64,000 bases of DNA from Eurosta solidaginis. Taxonomy: Eukaryota > Arthropoda > Insecta > Diptera > Tephritidae. The translations under genes and the position numbers were made by a program. Below, in pieces: positions 10,633 through 19,058 of the stretch. The notes beneath the pieces are model-generated. The model made no database searches. It saw only the letters and a list, made by a program, of their open reading frames with translations, and was not told where the DNA came from. The stretch lies in assembly GCF_040869045.1 (NCBI RefSeq), contig NC_090319.1:231129832-231193831 (forward strand), in the 5' to 3' direction. Position 1 is the first letter of the stretch. Every line of letters starts with the position of its first letter.

Positions 10633-10989
10633 ACGTCTATGAAATTGAATTAAAATTAAATAATTTAATTCGAGTGACAATTGTATCTTATATTCCCGAG
10701 AACCTAGACTTTCTGTAAAGTTTAAGGCCGCAATCGTTTTCTGGGTAAAAGTATAAAAGAATCTCCCATTTAACTTGGTTATATTCTTAGTAAAATGTTA
10801 AGGCCCACACACATTCGAATTTTTCGTCGACTTACCGCTGGCATCAAAATACGCACTTTGAAAATTTCCCTGCCACAATGAAGGCAAAAGGAAAAGTAAA
10901 ATGTTGTTTCTTAGGAAATGCAAAAAATTTCAAGAACTTAAGTATTTACATCGCCAGCAAAACGTAAGTTTTTGAATTCTTTTTGTAGT
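10633..10989. other. Unassigned, with a weak possible exon at 10878-10963
   Basis: Mostly AT-rich sequence. At 10878 an ATG opens a 28-codon frame (starting MKAKGKVKCCFLG) that runs into 'aac|gtaagt' with a consensus 5' splice site at 10964. The remaining phase (2 bases) would fit the 1-base start of the peroxidase exon at 13658. The peptide is not a signal peptide and has no recognised family. With one short frame and one hexamer, this may be chance. Confidence 0.2.
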
Positions 10990-12304
10990 GCTTTGACCAT
11001 TGTAACGGTTTACAAGTAGGATATGCAGCAGCGCGCACACACACAGCCATGCTCACCTGATCAAAATGCTTGTTTTTGATCGTTTTTTTTGTGGATGCTA
11101 TTTGGTACTGTTGTATTTCTTAGGTCCAAAAAAACTGTAGTAGGTGCTAACGAAAACTGCGTAAAAATTTAATTGTAAAATTACAAAGAAATATCCTTAT
11201 TTTCTTTCAAAATTACATCTCTCTTTAAAATCCATATGTTTTGGGCAATTTTAGTTAACAAATTGTGATACTTTATTACCGGGGACGATTGCTAAAACAC
11301 GACCAAAACCGTTGGGGGTAGTAGTAATAGACGCGCTTTTGCCTCGCTTCCAATAATTCGAATACTTTTTCGCCCTTGGATTATTGATACTACACTAAAA
11401 AAAAAGCTATCATCAAGCCGATGCCATCTAGGCATCAATGTGCAATTTTTGCTTATCTTTTTTTCGTCATCAATGATCTTATGTTATTGACATTTTCGAA
11501 ATATTAGTTGATACTTGTATTTGTCAAGTTAATAGACTACATACAAATGTAATGCGTTTTATAATCAATCTAGTATTAAACGTTATCATAATGAAACTAG
11601 GAAATTTATACAGGTAACATTTTGGTATATTTTAAGGGCGAAACAAATATTTTCCATGGCCAAATTCAAGATACAAAATTGATACTTTTAATTATATTTT
11701 TTGTAATATTTATCGTTGCATTGATACCACGAAAATGATACCGTTTATAGTTTCATTTTTGCACATCGTGTATTAAATTAATAGTGATACTTTTTTTTTG
11801 AGTGTAGGACAAAACGCGTATTTTCATTTTTGGACGGGTTATTGAAGTCGACCTCGGTTTCAAACTGTGTTTTCGCGGAGAAATTTTGAATGGGTATAAA
11901 AACCTGTTTGTATTCTTTATACTGGAATAACTACGCGTCCTCAGTTATCCCAATAACTAATCCTCAGATACCCCATTGAAGACTTTTGTATAGTTTTCTG
12001 TGGACCCATATAGGTGCACTTTACATTTTCGTACTAAATTCAAAAAAAAAAAAAAAAAACAAAAAATGTATCATCACAACAACCCATATCTGATATTCCG
12101 CTCCTTTTTTGTTTCTCTGCGTCGCTTTCTATGACAGCAACCTCGGTAATTTTGACACTTCGTTCAGGGTGGAACTCATGTTCCACTGGGTTCCACGCTA
12201 ATTTGACACTGACCGAAGTGTCAAACGGCAATGTGTTAGAAAGAGAAAGGAATTGTTTCCTTTGCACACATATCATACCTGTAAACCTGTACTATGGCTT
12301 TGAC
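10990..12304. mobile_element. Non-autonomous hAT/P-like DNA transposon, copy 1, with MITE inside
   Basis: The body is 10998-12296, flanked by a perfect 8-bp target duplication, GCTTTGAC (10990-10997 and 12297-12304). The terminal inverted repeats are about 28 bp: the left end starts CATTGTAACGGTTTACAAG, and the right end read inward is close to CATAGTACAGGTTTACAGG. It has no coding capacity. Without the 412-bp MITE at 11393-11804 its length is about 885 bp, matching copy 2 at 12478-13368. Eight-bp duplications are typical of the hAT and P superfamilies, and I cannot assign it further. Confidence 0.85.
11393..11804. mobile_element. Tc1/mariner-type MITE nested in hAT-like copy 1
   Basis: A 412-bp insertion flanked by TA (11391-11392 and 11805-11806). 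The left end is CACTAAAAAAAAAGCTATC and the right end read inward is CACTCAAAAAAAAAGTATC, a roughly 19-bp inverted repeat. The corresponding place in copy 2 (around 12876) lacks it and gives the empty site, with 'attgacaacaggac' against 'attgatac-TA-ggac'. A TA duplication and CACT-type ends are characteristic of Tc1/mariner miniature elements. There is no open frame. Confidence 0.88.
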
Positions 12305-12469
12305 GTTGCCGTTGCGTTTCATATAGATTGACATCATAGCAATTGAAACATGTGTGTGTTCAAAGCCAGCTGTTGACACAGCCGTGATAAAAACACCTAC
12401 AAGGTATAACCGTTCTTAACATTATTTATGTTTTTGCCCAATAAAAAATTACAAGTTTCTCAACTGCAT

Positions 12470-13377
12470 ACATATATCATTGTACAGGTCTACAAGTAGG
12501 ATATGTAGCAGCACGCACATACACAGCCACGCTCACCTGATAAAATGCTTGTTCTTGTTCGTTTTTTTTGTGGATGCTATTTGGCACTGTTGTACTTCTT
12601 AGGACCAAAAAAAGTTTAGTAGCTGCTATCGAAAACTGCTTAAATTTTTTTTTCTTATATTACAAAGAAATATACTTATTTACTTTCAAACGAGCACTTA
12701 ATTACATCTCTCTTTAATAACCATATATTTTGGACAATTTTAATTAACAAATTGTGATACTTTATTACCGGGGACGATTGCTAAAACACGACCAAAACCG
12801 TCGGGGGAGGTATTAATAGACGCGTTTTGGCCTCGCTTCAAATAATTCGAATACTTTTTCTCTTCGGACTATTGACAACAGGACAAAACGCGTCTATTCA
12901 TTTTTCTTTCCGCTTTTTTGGACGGGTTATTGCAGTCGACCTCGGTTTCAAACTGTTTTTCGCGGAGAACTTTTGAACGGGTAGAAAAACTTAACTCACG
13001 TGTTTGCATTCTTAATACTGAAATAACTACGCGTCCTCAGATACCCCAATTGAAGACTTTTTTATAATTTTCTGAAGGACCAATATGGGTGCACTTAAAA
13101 TTTCCTACTAAATTCGTTCAAAAAAATTTACCATCACAGCAACCCATATCTGATTTTCCAATCCCTTTTTTGCTTCCCTGTGTCGCTTTCGACGAAGCAA
13201 CCCCGGTAATTTTGACACTTCGTTCAGTGTCAAAACTCATGTTCCACGCAGGTTCCACTGGGTTCCACGCTAGTTTGACACTGACCGAAGTGTCAAACTG
13301 CCGTGTGTTAGAAAGGGAAAGAAATTGTTTCCCTCTCATACATATCATACTTGTAAACCTGTACAATGTACATATAT
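12470..13377. mobile_element. Non-autonomous hAT/P-like DNA transposon, copy 2 (uninterrupted)
   Basis: Body 12478-13368. The left end is CATTGTACAGGTCTACAAG and the right end read inward is CATTGTACAGGTTTACAAG, a roughly 28-bp inverted repeat. Flanks are AT-rich: 'acatatat' at 12470-12477 and 13370-13377 would be an 8-bp duplication with one extra base on the right. The internal order is the same as copy 1 ('gcacgcacatacacagcc', 'ttaccggggacgattgc', 'ggacaaaacgcg', 'gaagtgtcaaa'). Two copies only ~180 bp apart in the same orientation may reflect local hopping or chance. Confidence 0.8.
13211..13297. repeat. Tandem perfect hairpins inside the hAT-like element
   Basis: Two 9-bp perfect stems of the same sequence: TTTGACACT-tcgttc-AGTGTCAAA at 13211-13234 and TTTGACACT-gaccga-AGTGTCAAA at 13274-13297, separated by about 40 bases containing a repeated 'ggttccac'. 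In copy 1 only the second hairpin is intact (near 12206). These could be subterminal transposase-binding or structural sites. Confidence 0.75.
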
Positions 13378-13657
13378 ATTTATTTTTTTCCCAAACAAAA
13401 ACAAATTTGTGATTGATTTTTAAATTTTATACTTCGCAATAACTTATAAAAAAAAAACGAGTCATAGCCGACCAAAAGAGAGAATATTTATGCCTCTAAA
13501 GTTATTTTATCATTGACGCAACTTAACAAAACGACGAAAAAATTGAATGTGTTCCCGCTTTTATTTCGCTTGTCAATAAAAAAGCATAAACATAAATTTA
13601 ATGCTACATTTTCAAACACATCTGTATATATTGACATCAATTAATATACTTTAACAG

Positions 13658-13855
13658 GAATGTTGCTTTTGACAAATCTCCAGATCCAAGTAATCCGTTT
13701 TCTCAGTTTAACTCAGCTTATGGAGCACAGTTTCCCATTGGCGGGGTAGCTATATGTGCTATGTCTCCAGGTAAATGTGACAAATCACCATACAGGACGA
13801 TGGATGGCTCTTGTAATCATAAGGACAATCCACAAGCAGGAATGGCGAACTCGAG
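13658..13855 (+). CDS. Animal haem-peroxidase exon (host gene, N-terminal part of domain)
   Basis: A 198-nt internal exon, open throughout in one frame (phase: 1 base + 65 codons + 2 bases). It is preceded by 'actttaacag' (13648-13657) and followed by a consensus donor 'gtaagt' at 13856. The translation contains 'CAMSPGKCDKSPYRTMDGSC' followed by 'NHKDNPQAGMANS'. This matches the conserved opening of the animal haem-peroxidase fold, where C..YRT.DGSCNN..NP..G.A...R leads into the RLLP..Y.DG region in the next exon. Codon use and the absence of stops distinguish it from its surroundings. The protein would be a secreted or membrane-associated haem enzyme using H2O2. The neighbouring exons are not recognisable here. 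The flanking introns are filled with transposons, and the next element starts 19 bases after the donor. It could be an isolated pseudoexon, but the splice sites and clean frame make a real gene more likely. Confidence 0.75.
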
Positions 13856-13874
13856 GTAAGTTTTAACTTAAACC

Positions 13875-16800
13875 AAGTAAAGAAGGCTAAGTTCGGCTAT
13901 AACCGAACATCACATACTCAGCTGAGAGCTTTGGAGACAAATGTTGGAGTTGAATGTTGACATAGTTTACTTTATATACTGTAAAGATATAAAATTTTTT
14001 TTTAAGTGGGCGTGTTCTTCATCTGATTTTGCTAATTATACTCAGTTCAGCAGAGCTCACAGAGTATAATAACTTTGATTGGATAACGGTTGGTTGCACA
14101 GGTGTAAAGGAATCGAGATAGATATAGACTTCCATATATCAAAATCATCAGTATCGAAAAAAAATTTGATTGACCCTCCGTCCTTCCGTCCGTTAAAACG
14201 ATAACTTGAGTAAATTTTGAGGTACCTTGATGAAATTTGGTACGTAGGTTCCTGGGCACTCATCTCAGATCGCTATTTAAAATGAACGAAATCGAACTAT
14301 AACCACGCCCACTTTTTCGAAATCGAAAATTTCGAAAAACACATAAAGTGCGATAATTCATTACCAAAGACAGACAAAGCGATGAGACTTGGTAGGTGAG
14401 TTGAAATTATGACGCAGAATAGAATATTAGTAAAATTTTTAACAATGGGCGTGGCATCGCCCACTTTTAAAATAAGGTAATTTAAAAGTTTTGGAAGCTG
14501 TAATTTGGCATTCGTTGAAGATATCATAATGAAATTTGGCAGGAACGTTACTCCTATTACTGTATGTATGCTTAATAGAAATTAGCAAAATCGGAGAACT
14601 TCCACGCCCACTTAAAAAAAAATTTTTTTTAAATCAAATTTTAACAAAAAATGTAATATCTTTACAGTATATAAGTAAATTATGTCAACATTCAACTCCA
14701 GTAATGATATGGTGCAACAAAATACAAAAATAAAAGAAAATTTCAAAATAGGCGTGGTTTCGCCCTTTTTCATTTAATTTGTCTAGGATACTTTTAATGG
14801 CATAAGTCGAACAAAAATTTACCAATCCTTCTCAAATTTGGTAGGGGCTTACATTCTAGGATGGTAACTGTTTTCTGTGAAAAAGGGCGGAATCTGTTGA
14901 AGCCACGCCCAGTTTTTATACACAGTCCACCGTCTGTCCTTCCGCTCGGCCGTTAGCATGATAACTTGAGCAAAAATCGATATATCTTTACTAAACTTAG
15001 TTCACGTACTTATCTGAGCTCACTTTGTATTGGTATAAAATATGGCCGAAATCCGACTATGACCACGCCCACTTTTTCGATTTCGAAAATTACGACCAAT
15101 GCCATAGTTCTATACCAACTACGAAAAAAGTGATGAAACATGGTAATTGGATTGGTTTATTGACGCAAAATATAACTTTAGAAAACAACTTTGTAAAATG
15201 GGTGTGACACCTACCATATTAAGTAGAGGAATGAAATAGTTTTGCAGGGCGAAATCAAAAGCCCTTGGAATTATGGCAGGAATACTGTTCATGGTATTAC
15301 ATATATAAATAAATTAGCGGTACCCGATAGATGCTGTTCTGGGTCAGCCTGGTCCACATTTTGGTCGATATCTCGAAAACTCCTTCACATATATAACTAC
15401 CACCACTCCCTTTTAAAACCCTCATTAATACCTTTAATTTGATACCCATATCGTACAAACACATTATAGAGTCACCCCTGGTCCACCTTTATGACGATAA
15501 CTCGAAAAGGCGTCCACCCACAGAACTAAGGCCCACTCCCTTTTAAAATACTCATTAACACCTTTCGTTTGATACCTATATTGTACAAACGCATTCTAGA
15601 GTCAACCCTGGTCCACCTTTATAAGGATATCTCGAAAAGGCGTCCACCTATGGAGATAAGGACCACTCCCTTTTAAAATACTCATTAACAACTTTCGTTT
15701 GATACCCATATCGTACAAACAAATTCTAGAGTCACCCCTGGTCCACCTTTATGGCGATAACTCGAAAAGGCGTCCACCCACAGAACTAAGGCCCACTCCC
15801 TTTTAAAATATTCATTAACAACTTTCGTTTGATGCCCATATCGTACAAACAAATTCTAGAGGCACCCCTGGTCCACCTTTATGGCGATATCTCGAAAAGG
15901 CGTCCACCTATAGAACTAAGGCCCATTGCCTTTTAAAATACTCATTAACACCTTTCATTTGATACCCATATCGTACAAACAAATTCTAGAGTCACCCCTG
16001 GTCTGGCGATATCTCGAAACGGCGTCCACCTATAGAACTAAGGCCCACTCCATTTTAAAATACTCATTAACAACTTTCGTTTGATACCCATATCGTACAA
16101 ACAAATTCTAGAGTCACTCCTGGTCCACCTTTATGGCGATATCTCGAAAAGGCGTCCACCCACAGAACTAAGGCCCACTCCCTTTTAAAATACTCATTAA
16201 CACCTTTCGTTTGATACCCATATTGTACAAACGCATTCTGGAGTCACCCCTGGTCCACCTTTATGACGATATCTCGAAAAGGCGTCCACCTTAGAACTAA
16301 GGCCCACTCCCTTTTAAAATACTCATTAACACCTTTCATTTGATACCCATATCGTACGAATAAATTCTAGAGTAATCCCTGGTCCACCTTTATGGCGATA
16401 TCGCGAAAAGGCGTCCACCTATAGAACTAAAGGTCACGCGCTTTTAAAATACTCATTAATACCTTTCATTTGATACCCATACAAACAAACAAATTCTAGA
16501 GTCACCCCTTGTCCACCTTTATGGCGATATCGCGAAAAGGCGTCCGCCTATAGAACTAAGGGTCACGCGCTTTTAAAATACTCATTAATACCTTTCATTT
16601 GATACCCATACAAACAAACAAATTCTAGAGGCACCCCTGGTCCACCTTTATGGCGATATCTCGAAAAGGCGTCCACCTATAGAACTAAGGCTCATTCTCT
16701 TTTAAAATACTCATTAACACCTTTCATTTGATACCCATATCGTACAAACAAATTCTAGAGTCACCCCTGGTCCACCTTTATGGCGATATCTCGAAACGGC

Positions 16801-18028
16801 GTCCACCTATAGATCTAAGGCTCACTGCGTTTTAAATAATCATTAACGCCTTTCATTTGATACCCACATCGTACAAACGCATTTTAGTCACCCCTGGTCC
16901 ACCTTTATGGCGATATCTCGAAAAGGCGTCCACCTATAGAACTAAGGCCCACTCACTTTTAAAATACTCATTAAAACCTTTCCTTTGATACCCATATCGT
17001 ACAAACACATTCTAGAGTCACCCCCGGTCCACCTTTATGGCGATATCTCGAAAAGGCGTCCACCTATAGATCTAAGGGTCACTACGTTTTAAATAATCAA
17101 TAACGCCTTTCATTTGATACCCACATCGTACAAACGCATTTTAGTCACCCCTGGTCCACCTTTATGGCGATATCGCGAAAAGGCGTCCACCTATAGAACT
17201 AAGGGTCACGCGCTTTTAAAATACTCATTAATACCTTTCATTTGATACCCATACAAACAAACAAATTCTAGAGTCACCCCTGGTCCACCTTTATGGCGAT
17301 ATCGCGAAAAGGCGTCCACCTATAGAACTAAGGGTCACGCGCTTTTAAAATACTCATTAATACCTTTCATTTGGTACCCATACAAACAAACAAATTCTAG
17401 AGGCACCCCTGGTCCACCTTTATGGCGATATCTCGAAAAGGCGTCCACCTATAGAACTAAGGCCCGTTCCCTTTTAAAATACTCATTAACACCTTTCATT
17501 TGATACCCATATCGTACAAACAAGTTCTAGAGCCACCCCTGGTCCACCTTTATGGCGATATCTCGAAAAGGCGTCCACCTATAGAACTGTCGTCTACTCC
17601 CTTTAAAATACTCATTACCACCTTTCATTTGATACCCATATCGTACAAACGCATTCTGGAGTCACCCCTGGTCCACTTTTATGGCGATATCCCGAAATGG
17701 CCTCCACCTATAGAATTGTGGTCCACTCCCTTTCAAATACTTATTAACACCTTTCATTTGATACCCATATCGTACAAGCTCATTCTAGAGTCACCCCTGG
17801 TCCACCTTTATGGCGATATCCCGAAATGGCGTTCACCTATAGAAATATGACCCACTCCCTTTTAAAATACTCTTTAATACCTTCCATTTGATACACATGT
17901 CATACAAACACATTCCAGGGTTACTCTAGGTTCATTTTCCTACATGGTAATTTTCCCTTATTTTGTCTCCATAGCTCTCAGCTGAGTATGTAATGTTCGG
18001 TTACACCCGAACTTAGCTATACTTACTT
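13875..18028. mobile_element. Complete foldback-like element with 64-bp TIRs and internal satellite
   Basis: The left end (13875-13945: 'aagtaaagaaggctaagttc', then 'cacatactcagctgagagc') is the inverted complement of the right end (17965-18028) over about 64 bp with few mismatches. Inside are two diverged ~770-bp blocks (about 14140-14905 and 14905-15300) with recurring 'accacgcccactttttcga', then the 130-bp satellite (about 15430-17900). There is no coding capacity; the 60-115-residue frames are repeat by-products. I find no clear target duplication. The GTTCGG/CCGAAC hairpin lies close to both ends. Long TIRs plus internal tandem repeats fit a foldback-type or other non-autonomous DNA transposon. 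Confidence 0.82.
15310..17950. repeat. 130-bp satellite array (about 19 units)
   Basis: Tandem units of about 130 bp between 'gtacccgatagatgctg' (15318) and the terminal motif. A variant unit with 'catacaaacaaacaaattc' and 'gatatcgcgaaaaggcgtcc' appears at about 16440-16640 and again at about 17230-17420. A second variant lacking some bases ('acgcattttagtcacccc') occurs near 16875 and 17135. This arrangement indicates higher-order duplication of multi-unit blocks within the array. Confidence 0.9.
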
Positions 18029-18039
18029 TTTTTTTATTT

Positions 18040-18190
18040 AGAACACATACAGTAATAGGAGTAACTTTCCTGCCAAATTTCATAGTGATATCTTCAACGA
18101 CTGACAAATTACAGCTTGCAAAACTTTTAAATTACCTTCTTTAAAAAGTGGGCGGTGCCACGCCCATTGTCCAAAATTGTACTACTGGGA
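18040..18190. repeat. Inverted fragment of the foldback family interior
   Basis: 'taggagtaactttcctgcc', 'tcatagtgatatcttcaacg' and 'ttaaattacctt' are the reverse complement of 14460-14575 inside the neighbouring element. This is therefore a fragment of a second, oppositely oriented family member joined directly to the right terminus, or part of a larger inverted duplication. Confidence 0.75.
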
Positions 18191-18553
18191 AAAAAATATA
18201 AAGGAAGGAATTCGATTTTGAGTAGAGATTTGGTGATTACATTATTTTCAGTTTCTCTAACTTAGAGACCCACATTATGAAACTCACTCATGTGGCCTGT
18301 AAAATGAAGCTTGCATTTGATTTAGATTTAGGGAGTGCCACGAAATCCCCAAAAAAAAAAATACCGAAACACAAAATCCCCAAAGAAAAAAAAATACCCA
18401 TCCAATCACGTGTAGCCGACAATAAATACGTGTGTCACGAAGTCACCCGACTGCACAAACACCCACAAAATACAGTCAATCTCGTTGTTAGTCTCCGGAG
18501 CCCTTTAGCAAAGCAAGCGGTTTAGTGGACGACAAAAACCTGATGGCCAGTAA
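18191..18553. other. Unassigned; low-complexity A-rich stretch
   Basis: Contains an A-rich stretch (18340-18400) and an 82-codon frame (18277-18525) rich in Lys that matches nothing I know. No splice or repeat signal that I trust. Confidence 0.4.
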
Positions 18554-19030
18554 GGCAAGGTGCACACTAGGTTACGCGTTATATACGAATAAACGCATCA
18601 TGTAGCTACAATTCCTTTACTCCTCAACTACGTAGCTACTACCAAGCGTCGCTACAAAAAGAAAAATATTTCTAAAAAAAATTAATATATGCTGTGTAAT
18701 TGTCATTATACAAAAGTAGATTGTGTATAAAATTAAAAAGGAAAGTTTTCACCACCGCGCATAAGTGCAAAAAAAAATTTCCTAAGTTTGCAAACGAAAA
18801 ATTGTAAACAAATATCTTCTTCTTGCTCTTTTCTATGCGTATTTACGCCTAGCGGCCAACATTGCTGTACGCCTAGCTACATCAAACGTTCATGCTTTGT
18901 CGCTTTCATGCAGCTGACGCCTCGTACGCAGCTATCCATTCAAGTGCATGTGTTCCACATCAAAGCGTACATATTTCGCCTGCACCATCTAATACGCGTG
19001 TACCACGCGTAGCCTTGAGTGCACCTTGCC
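18554..19030. mobile_element. MITE-like element with ~25-bp terminal inverted repeats
   Basis: The left end (18554) reads GGCAAGGTGCACACTAGG then 'ttacgcgt'. The right end read inward from 19030 reads GGCAAGGTGCACTCAAGG then 'ctacgcgt', about 25 positions with few differences. Length 477 bp. The interior is rich in 'tacgcctagctac / gtagctac' motifs that are also partly inverted. No clear target duplication is visible ('gtaa' left, 'catt' right). On the right it abuts the reading frame that G1 interrupted. No coding capacity. Confidence 0.75.
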
Positions 19031-19058
19031 CATTTTGTCACCGCTACACCTCAAGTTG

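Noticed and set aside
17500..17850. 116-residue plus-strand ORF with three ~43-residue repeats
   Set aside because: It is the 130-bp satellite read through where unit lengths happen to keep frame. Neighbouring units do not stay open.
15310..17950. CRISPR-like array
   Set aside because: Direct tandem satellite without unique spacers, in an insect genome.
18277..18525. 82-residue Lys-rich ORF as a host gene
   Set aside because: Low-complexity A-rich start, no splice signals, no recognisable domain.
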